Positions 25,768-34,410 of a DNA stretch of 64,000 bases are shown piece by piece. Positions within the stretch are counted from its first letter, which is position 1; the number at the start of each line of letters is the position of its first letter. The notes under the pieces are model-generated. The model saw nothing but the letters and a program-made list of their open reading frames with translations, had not been told where the DNA came from and made no database searches. A program made the position numbers and the translations under genes. This DNA comes from Glutamicibacter nicotianae (GTDB taxonomy: Bacteria > Actinomycetota > Actinomycetes > Actinomycetales > Micrococcaceae): NCBI RefSeq assembly GCF_006539525.1, contig NZ_BJNE01000001.1:372001-436000 (forward strand), read 5' to 3'.

Positions 25768-26823
25768 TTATCCGCGCTGGCGGATCTTGGACTGGCGGAT
25801 CACCAGGAAGATCAGGTACGGGGCGCCAATCACCGCGGTGGCCACCCCGGCGGGCAGGATCACCGGGAAGGCGCGGGCCGCGAGCAGGTCGGCCAGCAGC
25901 ACGAAGATCGCCCCGATCAGCGCCGCATGCGGCACCGGCGGGATGGTGCCGCGGGCCACCAGCCGGGCGGCGTGCCCGCTGGCCAGCGCGACGAAGGCCA
26001 GCGGCCCGGCGATCACGGTCGCGGCGATGGCCAGCAGCGAGGCGATGCCCAGCATCAGCACCCGGTCGCGGCCCAGGTGCATGCCCAGGGCGCGGGAGGT
26101 GTCCGAATCCAGGGCCAGCACCTCGCGCTGGTTGCGCAGCAGCGCCGCGGCCACCAGTCCCAGCACGATTACCGCCGGGGCGATGGCGAGGTCGGCCCAG
26201 GAGATCGCGTTGATCGTCCCGGCCAGCCAGGTCAGCGCCTGCTGCGCGTTGTAGATCTCGCCCAGGGTGAGCATCCACGAGGTCAGCGCCGCGCACAGCC
26301 CGGAGAACCCCAGTCCGACCAGCACCAGCCGGTTGCTTTCCAGCGAACTGCGCCAGACCAGCGCGAAAACCAGTGCGGAGACCAGCAGTCCGCCGACGGT
26401 GGCGGCGACCGGCAGCCCGTAGAGCACCAGCAGTTCGGATCGGCCGGCGGTGTGCGCGCTGATCGCCAGCACACAGACCGCGCCCAGGGCCGCGCCGTTG
26501 GTCACCCCGAGGATGTCGGGGCTGGCCAGCGGGTTGCGCGCCACGTTCTGGGTCAGCGCCCCGGCCACGCCGAACCCGGCTCCGGCCAGCACCGCGGCCA
26601 CGCTGCGCGGCAGGCGGAATTCGAGGATCGCCAGTTCGGTGCGCGCATCCGGGGCCGCGCCGAAGAGCGTGGCCAGCACATCGCCGATGGCGATCGGGGT
26701 GCCGCCGATGGCCAGGTGCAGGCAGAAGGCGGCGAAGGCCACGGCCAGCAGCAGCAGCCCGGTAGCCGCCGCGCGCCGGGCGCGCAGCACTTGGGCTGGC
26801 TTGGGAATCGCCCGAGTGCTCAT
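25768..26823 (-). CDS. FecCD-family iron-siderophore permease (second)
   Basis: A 351-residue membrane permease of a siderophore ABC importer (FecCD/BtuC family) with about nine to ten hydrophobic helices. Family segments: EFRLPRSVAAVLAGAGFGVAGALTQNVARNPLASPDILG near residues 65-105 and GPLAFVALASGHAARL near 270. The variant 'FVALASGHAARL' replaces the usual FVGLxxPHxAR, so the conserved Pro-His is altered. Its ATG overlaps the end of the first permease gene by 4 nt. The two permeases probably form the heterodimeric channel. Confidence 0.92.
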   Translation of the reverse strand: MSTRAIPKPAQVLRARRAAATGLLLLAVAFAAFCLHLAIGGTPIAIGDVLATLFGAAPDARTELAILEFRLPRSVAAVLAGAGFGVAGALTQNVARNPLASPDILGVTNGAALGAVCVLAISAHTAGRSELLVLYGLPVAATVGGLLVSALVFALVWRSSLESNRLVLVGLGFSGLCAALTSWMLTLGEIYNAQQALTWLAGTINAISWADLAIAPAVIVLGLVAAALLRNQREVLALDSDTSRALGMHLGRDRVLMLGIASLLAIAATVIAGPLAFVALASGHAARLVARGTIPPVPHAALIGAIFVLLADLLAARAFPVILPAGVATAVIGAPYLIFLVIRQSKIRQRG

Positions 26824-27938
26824 ACGGACACCGCCTTGCGCCGGCGGGCCACGTAGATGAAGAAGGGTGCGCCGAGCAGCGCGATGACCACGCCCACCGG
26901 CAGTTCCCCGGGCCGCGCGAGCATCCGGCCGAGCACATCGGCCACGCACAGCAGCAGCGCCCCGCACAGCGCGGAGCCGGGGATCACCCAGCGGTAGTCG
27001 GCGCCGAAGATGCGCCGGGCAATGTGCGGCACCAGCAGGCCGAGGAAGGCGATCGGCCCGGCCAGGGTGACCGCCAGCCCGGACAGCGCCACGATCGCGG
27101 CCAATCCCAGGCCGCGGGCGTGCAGGGCGGTGATCCCGAGGCTGCGTGCCGAATCCTCGCCCAGGGTCAGCGCGTTCAGCCCGCGGGCATTGGCCAGCGC
27201 CAGCACGGTGCCGGCGATCAGCAGCGGCCACAGCGACAGGAAGGACTCGTAGCCCTGGACCACGGAGCCGACCTGCCAGAAGCGCAGGGTTTCCAGCGCG
27301 GCCTCGCTGAGCAGCACGATCGCCGAGACCACCCCGGCGCACAGCGCGGTGACCGCGGCACCGACCAGCAGCAGGGTGATCGGCGATCCGCCGCGCCCGT
27401 CGATGCGCCCGATGCCGAAGACTACCAGGGCCGCGAGCAGCGCCCCGCCCAGCGCCAGCAGCGCCTGGGTCCATGCCGGCTGCGGGCCAGTGAAGGCGGC
27501 CACCGAGACGATGGCCAGGGCCGCACCCTGGTTGATGCCCAGCAGGCCGGGTTCGGCGATCGGGTTGCGGGTGTGCCCCTGGATCAGCGTGCCGGCCATG
27601 CCCAAAGCGGCGCCGGCGGCCAGTGCGGTGACGGTGCGCGGCCAGCGGATCTCCCGGATGGCGATGTCGCTGACCTGCCCGTCGGGTGCCAGCAGTGCGT
27701 GGCGCAGCTCGGCGAAGCTGGAGGTGGTGCTGCCGATCCACAGGCTGAGCCCGATGGCGGCGCCCACCGCGGCGGCCAGGACCAGCAGTGAGCTGATGCG
27801 CGGTGTGGTGCGGTTGATGGTCGGTGGCCTTTCTCGGGCCGCGAGGTGCGCGGCGGGTGCGAACGGGGGTTGCGATCGATTATGTCGCAGGATGTTGACC
27901 GGTGCGGCCGGAATCGTGCTACTGTTCATCTCGCGCAC
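26820..27938 (-). CDS. FecCD-family iron-siderophore permease (first)
   Basis: A 372-residue permease of the same importer. Family signatures are REIRWPRTVTALAAGAALGMAGTLIQGHTRNPIAEPGLLG and GPIAFLGLLVPHIARRIFG, here with the canonical Pro-His. A hydrophilic N-terminus of about 45 residues precedes the first helix. The GTG at 27938 follows an AAGGG; an ATG at 27929 is also possible. The start lies directly against an iron-box-like operator. It is divergent from the binding-protein gene. No ATP-binding subunit gene is present nearby. Confidence 0.92.
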   Translation of the reverse strand: MREMNSSTIPAAPVNILRHNRSQPPFAPAAHLAARERPPTINRTTPRISSLLVLAAAVGAAIGLSLWIGSTTSSFAELRHALLAPDGQVSDIAIREIRWPRTVTALAAGAALGMAGTLIQGHTRNPIAEPGLLGINQGAALAIVSVAAFTGPQPAWTQALLALGGALLAALVVFGIGRIDGRGGSPITLLLVGAAVTALCAGVVSAIVLLSEAALETLRFWQVGSVVQGYESFLSLWPLLIAGTVLALANARGLNALTLGEDSARSLGITALHARGLGLAAIVALSGLAVTLAGPIAFLGLLVPHIARRIFGADYRWVIPGSALCGALLLCVADVLGRMLARPGELPVGVVIALLGAPFFIYVARRRKAVSV

Positions 27939-27957
27939 TGAGCTTACCCTTACCTAA
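27939..27957. promoter_or_regulatory. IdeR/DtxR-type iron box (candidate)
   Basis: Read on the minus strand, TTAGGTAAGGGTAAGCTCA matches 15 of 19 positions of the DtxR/IdeR consensus. It sits between the divergent permease and binding-protein genes and overlaps the permease ribosome-binding region, as expected for an iron-dependent repressor site. Confidence 0.7.
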
Positions 27958-28019
27958 ATGGGGCTGGCAAAAATACATCATGCGTCATTTAGTAAATCGT
28001 CTTCACGGAAAGCACTCGC

Positions 28020-29027
28020 ATGCATACTCCCCGCATCCTCGCACTGACCGCGGCCTTGGCGGCGGCCTCGCTGGCCCTGTCCTCCTGCGCAAGCTCGGCG
28101 CCGAGCACCGAACCGGCCGAAACCGCCGCCACCGCGCAGGCCGATGCCAGCTTCCCTGCGAGCATCAAGCATTTCCGCGGCACCACCGAATTGGCGCAGC
28201 GCCCGCTGCGCGTGGCCGCGCTGGATCCTTCCTATGTGGATGCAACCATGCTGCTGGGCGCCGAGCTGGTGGCCTACACCGAGTACCGCCAGGGCGACAA
28301 TCCCTTCCCGGAGTACCTCGGCGACATCTCGGATTTGACCGATGAGGCAGTGAACGTCGGCACCATCGCCGAACCGGATTTGGAGAAGCTGCTGGCCACC
28401 GCGCCGGATGTGATCATCTCCGCCGACGTGCGCCAGGGCGCCATGTACGACCAGCTGAACAAGATCGCCCCGACCATCTTCTCCGAGTCCACCGGTCCGA
28501 CCTGGAAGGAGAATGTGGTGCTGCTGGGCGAGGCCCTGGGCAAGAAGGAGCAGGCCGAGCAGGCCGTCGCCGACTACGAGGCCCGTGCTGCCGCGGTGGG
28601 TAAGGAAATCCTGGCGAAGAAGCCTGAAACCACCTATTCGCTGGTGCGCTTCGCCGGCGAGGACACCGCCCGCCTGTACGCCACCGATTCGTTCATCGGC
28701 GAGATCATGGTCGACATGGGCATCCCGCGCCCGAAGGACGCGCCGGACACCACCGAGTCGATTTTTGTTCCGCTCTCGCCGGAAGAAATCCTGAAGGCCG
28801 ACGCCGAAGTGATCTTCCAGTCCACCTGGGCGCCGGAAGGTGCCGAGGGTGACGCATCGCGCGCCCAGGAGAAGAAGTTCACCTCCAACCCGCTGTGGGA
28901 GAAGCTGGAGGGCGAGGTCATGCCGGTTGACGACTCGATCTTCCTCTCCTCGGTTTCGCTGCAGGGCGCCGGTGAGGTCATCACCCAGGTGGCCGAGCAC
29001 TTCGAGGTCGACCCGCAGCTGCCATAG
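28020..29027 (+). CDS. Iron-siderophore ABC transporter substrate-binding lipoprotein
   Basis: A 335-residue lipid-anchored binding protein of the FepB/FhuD class (class III periplasmic-binding fold). The signal peptide ends in lipobox LSSC (Cys23). The PLRVAALDPSYVDATMLLGAELVAY segment and the later APDVIISADVRQGAMYDQLNKIAPTIF segment match the PF01497-type domain, with the long connecting helix in the middle. GGAAAG precedes the ATG. It is divergent from the two permeases, shares the iron box, and is followed by a terminator. Confidence 0.92.
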   Translation: MHTPRILALTAALAAASLALSSCASSAPSTEPAETAATAQADASFPASIKHFRGTTELAQRPLRVAALDPSYVDATMLLGAELVAYTEYRQGDNPFPEYLGDISDLTDEAVNVGTIAEPDLEKLLATAPDVIISADVRQGAMYDQLNKIAPTIFSESTGPTWKENVVLLGEALGKKEQAEQAVADYEARAAAVGKEILAKKPETTYSLVRFAGEDTARLYATDSFIGEIMVDMGIPRPKDAPDTTESIFVPLSPEEILKADAEVIFQSTWAPEGAEGDASRAQEKKFTSNPLWEKLEGEVMPVDDSIFLSSVSLQGAGEVITQVAEHFEVDPQLP

Positions 29028-29054
29028 CGGCCGCGAGCAGCTCCAACCATTAAA

Positions 29055-29106
29055 AAGAATCGAGTCCCTGCCCGGCGTCATTCGCCGTAGGCAGGGACTC
29101 GATGCT
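29055..29106 (+). terminator. Terminator after binding-protein gene
   Basis: A 14-bp stem, 29059-29072 with 29090-29103, enclosing a small inner CGGCG/CGCCG hairpin. GCTGTTAAC follows. It ends the plus-strand transcript. Confidence 0.85.
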
Positions 29107-29147
29107 GTTAACTAGCGGCCCCGAAAGGTGCCGCGCTCAATCAGTGG

Positions 29148-29276
29148 TTATCTGGCGGCCTTGCGCACCGGATCGACAGCGCTCTCCGCGTGCTTCAGCC
29201 GCTTCTCAGCGCGCTTCTCCTTGATGCTCTTGCCTGGTTTTTTCGCTTCGCCCTTGCGCGGGGATTTGCTCGACAT
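29148..29276 (-). CDS. Small basic protein
   Basis: A 42-residue very basic protein (MSSKSPRKGEAKKPGKSIKEKRAEKRLKH, then AESAVDPVRKAAR). AAGGA stands upstream of the ATG at 29276. Short Lys/Arg-rich proteins with a GKSIKEKRAxKR core are common in actinobacteria and are usually left as hypothetical. Nucleic-acid or ribosome contact is plausible from charge alone. The longer reading of this frame (to 29405) adds unlikely sequence and lacks a ribosome site. Confidence 0.6.
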   Translation of the reverse strand: MSSKSPRKGEAKKPGKSIKEKRAEKRLKHAESAVDPVRKAAR

Positions 29277-29454
29277 GACGTGCCGTCCTTTACCGGAGAC
29301 GCACTGCGCCTCCAACAAATGCGGGGAGAGTACCCCATGACCACGACCATAGGAAGTTTCGCCCAGAAGGGCAAGGGATACTGCCAACTGGGCGATTCTT
29401 CCCATGATTCCGGCGCACTAAGCTATCACGACAGTTCAAGCATGCTTGCACTAC

Positions 29455-30285
29455 TCACGAACGTAGATCCGCTCGGTCTAGCCTCCATGAGAAAACCGGC
29501 TTTTGCCCTGCCAAAAATGAGGCTCTTCCATGTGCTAAATCTTCATGAGTTTGGAACTCAGCCCACAGTTCTGCCCATCGCTGGTCAATGTCATCCGCTT
29601 GCATCTGATCGATGAGATGACCCATACTCGTCACCGCGAACTGCGAAAGGGAAGCAACTGTCTTGCAATACTCCCGCGCTTCGACTTCAAACAGGTTTGC
29701 TTCCATCAGCTCACTAACCAGCCCCCAGGCTGCGGCCTTTCTGGGCGAAACTTCGATGCCCGAGTAGAGCAGGAATTTTGCACGGTCGGCACCTATCCGT
29801 TCCACTAAGCGCTCTAGGCCCGGACGAGGATAAAGTATTCCAAGTTTTGCCGGAGTGATGGCAATACGGCAATCGTCGGCAGCTAATAGAATGTCGCAGG
29901 CCGCAGCGATTTGCCAAGCACCTCCCATGCAAACTCCGCGAACCAGAGCGATCGTAGGCTTACGCACTGACCTGATTGCAGAATCCGCACGTGACAAATA
30001 ATCTATCGTTTCACCGTTGCCCACCTCTGCGAAGAGCACGTGCTCCAGGTCATTGAGCGCAGCCCCGGCCGAGAAATCTTGGCCTTCACCGCGGAGAACT
30101 ATCACTGTGGTCTGCGGATCACGATCGAGATCGAGAATGAGTTTTTCAAGCTCGATGCACATCGCTTGGTCGAGTGCGTTCCTTTTCTTCGGATTCGAGA
30201 TTTGCAGTGTGGATACTCCCGAATCGCGAAAAACTCTAATTCGGCCAGTTGCTTTGACAGTCTTCACAACTTCTGAATTCATCAT
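29455..30285 (-). CDS. Enoyl-CoA hydratase/isomerase (crotonase) family protein
   Basis: A 276-residue crotonase-fold protein. The oxyanion-hole segments GQDFSAGAAL and GVCMGGAWQIAAACD are present, with the CoA-binding region between. Where hydratases usually carry a catalytic Glu (PE-x(2)-G), this protein reads TPAKLGILYPRPGL, so it may be an isomerase, hydrolase, decarboxylase or dehalogenase-type member rather than a true hydratase. Its ATG overlaps the CoA-transferase stop (ATGA). It is AT-richer than neighbouring genes, as is the whole cassette to 33.8 kb. Confidence 0.85.
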   Translation of the reverse strand: MMNSEVVKTVKATGRIRVFRDSGVSTLQISNPKKRNALDQAMCIELEKLILDLDRDPQTTVIVLRGEGQDFSAGAALNDLEHVLFAEVGNGETIDYLSRADSAIRSVRKPTIALVRGVCMGGAWQIAAACDILLAADDCRIAITPAKLGILYPRPGLERLVERIGADRAKFLLYSGIEVSPRKAAAWGLVSELMEANLFEVEAREYCKTVASLSQFAVTSMGHLIDQMQADDIDQRWAELWAEFQTHEDLAHGRASFLAGQKPVFSWRLDRADLRS

Positions 30286-31475
30286 CGCTGTTTGTCCGTT
30301 TCTTTTCGGCCAGCTGCAACCAGCATGTTCCTCACGATTCCCATTTCATGAAGGATCTCGTCAGTGTGCTCACCCAAGTCGGGTGCAGCCATACGCACCA
30401 TGGTTGGCTGACCATCCATACTTAGCGGGTTGCGAACCAAGGGTATGCTGCTGCCATCCGAACGTCGGGCGACTTGGGTGATTCCCAAGGCCTGAGCCTG
30501 TTCTGACTCAAATGCCTGCTTGTAATCATTAATTGGCCCGCTCGGGATACCCGCCGCTCTAAAGGCCGCAATCCATTTTTCGGCGGGCTTGGCCGACAAG
30601 GCTTCGGTGATGGCTCTATCCAAAGCGTCACGGTTCGTGGTCCGTGCAGCGCTGGTAGCAAATCTTTCGTCCTGAACCCACTCCACGCGTTGCAGAATCT
30701 CGGCAAAGGCTAGCCAATGCTTGTCAGTAGAGACCGCCACGACCAACGAATCGGTCTCCGTTTCAAAAGCACCATAAGGAGCGATCGACGGATGGCTATT
30801 GCCTTGTGCTACAGGTGCTTCACCCAATGAAATCGCCTGTTGCCCTTGAAACACGGATAGGGCCAGTGCCGATTCGAACAGTGATGTAGATACCTTCTCG
30901 GTGGCAACACCACGCGTCTTGCCAAGTAAGGCAGTCACCACGCCGTAGGCTGCATTCATGCCTGAAACGATATCGACAATTGGTAGGCCTACACGATATC
31001 CAGATCCACCGGACGGGCCAGTAACTGAAGTCAATCCACTGGCTGCCTGAATCACTTGGTCTAGACCTGGCAAGTTGTGCAACGGTCCGCTTTGCCCGTA
31101 GGCGTTGATCGATACGTGGAGAAGGCCTGGATTAAGCTCAGACAATTTAGCAGGACCGAAACCCATTGCTTCGAGAGTTCCGAACTTGAAATTTTCCACT
31201 AGGACGTCGGCATGCGTTATTAAAAGTTCGAGTTTCTCTCTGCCTTCTTCGCTGTAAAAGTCAATTGACATCGAGCGCTTGTTACGATTCACCGAGTCGT
31301 AGTACAGGCTTCGCCCGTCGGAATCAAAAGGTGGCCAGTTCCGCGAGGGATCACCTCCAGTGCAGCTCTCAACCTTTATAACATTGGCTCCGAAATCTGC
31401 AAGCATCGTAGTGCAATACGGTCCAGCCAATGCGCGGCTGAGGTCTATTACAGTAAAACCTTCTAATGGCAACAT
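30282..31475 (-). CDS. Class III CoA-transferase (CaiB/BaiF family)
   Basis: A 397-residue CoA-transferase that moves CoA between a donor thioester and a carboxylic acid. The N-terminal MLPLEGFTVIDLSRALAGPYCTTMLADFGANVIKVE is diagnostic. The catalytic Asp is expected at about residue 139 in GLDQVIQAASG. AAGGAG precedes the ATG at 31475. It is downstream of the transporter and coupled to the crotonase, so it probably activates the imported acid to its CoA ester (inference). Confidence 0.92.
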   Translation of the reverse strand: MLPLEGFTVIDLSRALAGPYCTTMLADFGANVIKVESCTGGDPSRNWPPFDSDGRSLYYDSVNRNKRSMSIDFYSEEGREKLELLITHADVLVENFKFGTLEAMGFGPAKLSELNPGLLHVSINAYGQSGPLHNLPGLDQVIQAASGLTSVTGPSGGSGYRVGLPIVDIVSGMNAAYGVVTALLGKTRGVATEKVSTSLFESALALSVFQGQQAISLGEAPVAQGNSHPSIAPYGAFETETDSLVVAVSTDKHWLAFAEILQRVEWVQDERFATSAARTTNRDALDRAITEALSAKPAEKWIAAFRAAGIPSGPINDYKQAFESEQAQALGITQVARRSDGSSIPLVRNPLSMDGQPTMVRMAAPDLGEHTDEILHEMGIVRNMLVAAGRKETDKQR

Positions 31476-31492
31476 GTGGTTCTCCTTAATTG

Positions 31493-32881
31493 CTAAAACA
31501 TTGTCGGAATGACGAGAGCACCAATAAGTCCGATCGGCCCGACCACGACCATGGACATCCCCCAACGGGTCAGAAGCTTGCTCATTCGGGGGCGTTCATC
31601 CACGTCAACCGTCGCTACCAGCGTTGCTCCGACGGTGGAGAACGGAGACACATCAACGATTGAGGAACAGACACCCAGCGCGGCGATCACCGCCCACCCG
31701 GTTATGTCTCCATTGGCTACTAAAGGGATCGCGAGAGGGACCAACGCAGCAAGCATGCCGGTAGTCGACGCGAAGGCCGAAATCAAACCACCAATGAAGC
31801 AAATGAATAGAGCGGCGAGAAGCGGAGTGCCAACCTGGCTAGCAGCATGCCCAAGAAGGTCGACCGCACCCATTTCTTGCAAAACACCAACGAAGGTAAT
31901 GATGCCGCCGACCATCAGCACCGTCGACCAATCAATCTTGGAAACAGCACCCTTTCCGGTCGCTGGGTCTACCAGCGTCATGACACTTGCAAAGACAAAG
32001 CAAAGAACCCCAATATCCGGATCCTGACCAATGAGAGAAAGTGAGACCACGCTAGCAACTAGGCCCATCATGCAGAGAATCGTAGTCTTCTGAACCAGGG
32101 TGAATGGGGCTAGCGACGAGGAAGTAGCGATGGGTGCCTCATTGATGCGCACCTTGATCTTTTCCGCTACTAAACCACTACGCGTGGCAAATCCCTGACG
32201 TTCAAAAGGGTGCTCTGGCATACCAGAGGACCGCGCGAAATTCGGCTTGTGATTCGAGCCGAATGCACCCGTTCGCTTTGAACGGAGAAGCTTTGGCCCA
32301 CCAAACATGAAGAATGCCGCGATCAACAGGATAAAGTTAGCAACCAACGCAACGCCGAAAAGAACGAGCGGATTCAGTTCAATATCCACCGCATGCGCGG
32401 TTCCGTACGTGACAATTCCGAACAGGCTCGTGGGCGCGAATCCACCAGCACTCAGGCCACAGCCTATGGCAAGCCCCATCAGCATGCGATCTATCCCATA
32501 CTTCTTTGCCAGGGGCATGCCGATGGGCGTCATCACCAAGCCGGCCAATGGGGACCCCATTGCAGCAATACCGGCGGTCAATGCAAAAAATACGAACGGA
32601 AGCAAGACTGCGCGATCACCCACTCGCAATACTGCACGCTCAATTATTTGGTCTACGGTTCCGTTAACTTGCGCAATGGCGAAGAAGTAGGTGACACCAA
32701 CAAGCAGAACCAGAATTGAGACGGGGAATCCAGAAATCACGTCCTTGAGCGCCATATTTGCCAGCCAGATTCCAACTCCAGCTGCAGCTGCAAACATAAT
32801 GACACCTAGATGCACTTTTCTCAGCGTCGCTACTGCAAAGACTAAAACGAACAATACGAGTGCGATGACTTGCGTTGTCAT
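31493..32881 (-). CDS. SLC13/MatC-type dicarboxylate carrier
   Basis: A 462-residue membrane protein with about 11-13 hydrophobic helices and a basic cytoplasmic loop near the middle (about residues 220-260). The N-terminal half resembles the malonate carrier MatC N-terminal domain (VHLGVIMFAAAAGVGIWLAN, then GSPLAGLVMTPIGMPLAKKYGID). AAGGAGG precedes the ATG at 32881. As first gene of the transporter/CoA-transferase/crotonase operon it should import the substrate, presumably a carboxylate or dicarboxylate. The exact compound is not known. Confidence 0.87.
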   Translation of the reverse strand: MTTQVIALVLFVLVFAVATLRKVHLGVIMFAAAAGVGIWLANMALKDVISGFPVSILVLLVGVTYFFAIAQVNGTVDQIIERAVLRVGDRAVLLPFVFFALTAGIAAMGSPLAGLVMTPIGMPLAKKYGIDRMLMGLAIGCGLSAGGFAPTSLFGIVTYGTAHAVDIELNPLVLFGVALVANFILLIAAFFMFGGPKLLRSKRTGAFGSNHKPNFARSSGMPEHPFERQGFATRSGLVAEKIKVRINEAPIATSSSLAPFTLVQKTTILCMMGLVASVVSLSLIGQDPDIGVLCFVFASVMTLVDPATGKGAVSKIDWSTVLMVGGIITFVGVLQEMGAVDLLGHAASQVGTPLLAALFICFIGGLISAFASTTGMLAALVPLAIPLVANGDITGWAVIAALGVCSSIVDVSPFSTVGATLVATVDVDERPRMSKLLTRWGMSMVVVGPIGLIGALVIPTMF

Positions 32882-32906
32882 GACAAACCCTCCTTTAACT
32901 ATAAAC

Positions 32907-32940
32907 AATCGGTTCACTCAATGAACCGACGGTTCATTTT
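32907..32940. promoter_or_regulatory. Palindromic operator for the IclR regulator (candidate)
   Basis: A perfect palindrome, AATGAACCGACGGTTCATT, occupies 32920-32938. A third half-site, CGGTTCA (32910-32916), lies inverted relative to the left arm, giving three alternating half-sites. It is located between the divergent carrier operon and the iclR-type gene. Confidence 0.75.
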
Positions 32941-33001
32941 CGATTATTTGTAGGCTAGCTCACATTTTTAGGTCGGTCAACGAATCTTCTAGACTGCTTT
33001 C

Positions 33002-33754
33002 ATGAGCACTCAAAGCGTGGTGAACGCCATACACGTCATCGAAGCGATTTCCAACTTCCAACCCGTAGGTTTGTCAGAGCTGGCTAGGACACTTGAGCAA
33101 CCGAAAGCGACTGTTCTACGCGCATTACGAACCTTGGAAGAGCTCGGATGGGTAGAGCAAAGCGAAGCTCCTGCTTCGCATTGGTCCCTCACCTACCACG
33201 CTTACGCAGTCGCCGCCAGGACCGGAATGCGCCAAAACATTCGCGATTTGGCGCTCGCTCCGATGAGCGCGTTACAGGAAGAAACCTCTGAAACAATTCA
33301 TCTTTGCGTTCCGGATGCGCGCAACATGGTCGTGGTAGAACGCTTAGACTCCTCACATACTTTGCGGGCCTTCATAGCGCTGGGAACAGCCCTCCAAATG
33401 CATGCATCCGGAACCGGGCTAGCTTTTCTCTCAGCGTCGGACCCCAAATTCATCGATGAGTATTTGTCTGGCCCACTTGAGGCACGAACTTCGAGCTCGT
33501 TGACCTCGCCTGCGAAAATCAGAGATGAACTTCAGGCTATTCGCGAACGTGGTTACTCGATCAACGTGGACGGGCGTAGCGAGGGCATCACCTCGTTGGG
33601 CGCTGCCATCTGCGATCGCTCGGGCGCACCCATTGGAAGCGTCTCAATCTCCGGTCCGACAAGTAGAATCACCGAATCACATTTCGAGGAATACGGTGAA
33701 AGCCTCGTTCAAACGGCCAAAATGATCACAAACCGTCTGTCCGGGACGCACTGA
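33002..33754 (+). CDS. IclR-family transcriptional regulator
   Basis: A 250-residue regulator. The N-terminal winged helix-turn-helix (about residues 5-65: SVVNAIHVIEAISNFQPVGLSELARTLEQPKATVLRALRTLEELGW) and the C-terminal IclR effector domain (SINVDGRSEGITSLGAAICDRSGAPIGSVSISGP) are clear. It is divergent from the carrier/CoA-transferase/crotonase operon and faces a strong palindrome, so it very likely controls that operon in response to the substrate or its CoA ester. It shares the lower GC of the cassette. Confidence 0.93.
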   Translation: MSTQSVVNAIHVIEAISNFQPVGLSELARTLEQPKATVLRALRTLEELGWVEQSEAPASHWSLTYHAYAVAARTGMRQNIRDLALAPMSALQEETSETIHLCVPDARNMVVVERLDSSHTLRAFIALGTALQMHASGTGLAFLSASDPKFIDEYLSGPLEARTSSSLTSPAKIRDELQAIRERGYSINVDGRSEGITSLGAAICDRSGAPIGSVSISGPTSRITESHFEEYGESLVQTAKMITNRLSGTH

Positions 33755-34410
33755 CGCCCTTTGCGCCCGAGCATGTGCTGTGTTTAATTCTGGCAACAAC
33801 AATTCGGGTCGTCGCCAGTAAGACCTAGCATTCCACCAAACGTGCAGGCAGTACTTTCCCCTTGTGCGATTGGGCTGCTCGAGAGCTGAATCGCCGAACG
33901 GCGAGTACAGCAAACAACGTACTTTAAGCGTCGCTCAGAGCTCTTATCCATGTCGTGGAACGAGAAAACGCATCTATTGATAAATTTCGCCGCTCGATAA
34001 GCGGCGGTCGGTCGAAGCCTTGGAATCTCGCATGGCAGAAATGTGATCTCGGTGCAGTAGTTCATCTTTCGTTTCAGTCCCTGTACGATCCTGCTTGCAG
34101 CCCCTGACAGTAACTAGGTAGACCTGAGTCAGCCATCCCACCGAATGACCTATCTAAATACCGCACCGCATTCATTCAATCTGGGTGGCTATAGTTGCCC
34201 TTCTTCCTCCGGACAACTTCCCGACGACGTCCGAGGGTCCGAATCGGAATCGAACCACGATACGCTGGGCAGATGACGCGGTGTGACCGGCACAACGGCG
34301 CATTCCCAGCGCCCGCCTAGCTTCACCGCGTAGGCTGAAATCTGGCGCGGGGTACTGCCTATCCTCGTGTGAAATTAACTTTCCTGTGGTCAACCTAAGG
34401 ATCCTTCACC
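33755..34410. other. Non-coding, low-GC stretch at the cassette edge
   Basis: About 650 bp without a convincing gene. A minus-strand frame at 33784-34065 (93 codons) ends in a Cys-rich tail (DPNCCCQN) but lacks a good ribosome site. Other frames are short and compositionally poor. A T-arm-like string near 34240-34262 does not extend into a tRNA. It could be a scar of insertion or decayed genes. Confidence 0.5.

Noticed and set aside
25768-27741. Minus-strand reading of about 657 codons covering both permeases
   Set aside because: Only its second half is a permease; the first half is an out-of-frame shadow of the other permease gene.
34225-34300. tRNA-like string (GGTTCGATTCC on the minus strand)
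   Set aside because: The T-arm stem fails at two positions and no acceptor, D or anticodon arm can be drawn.
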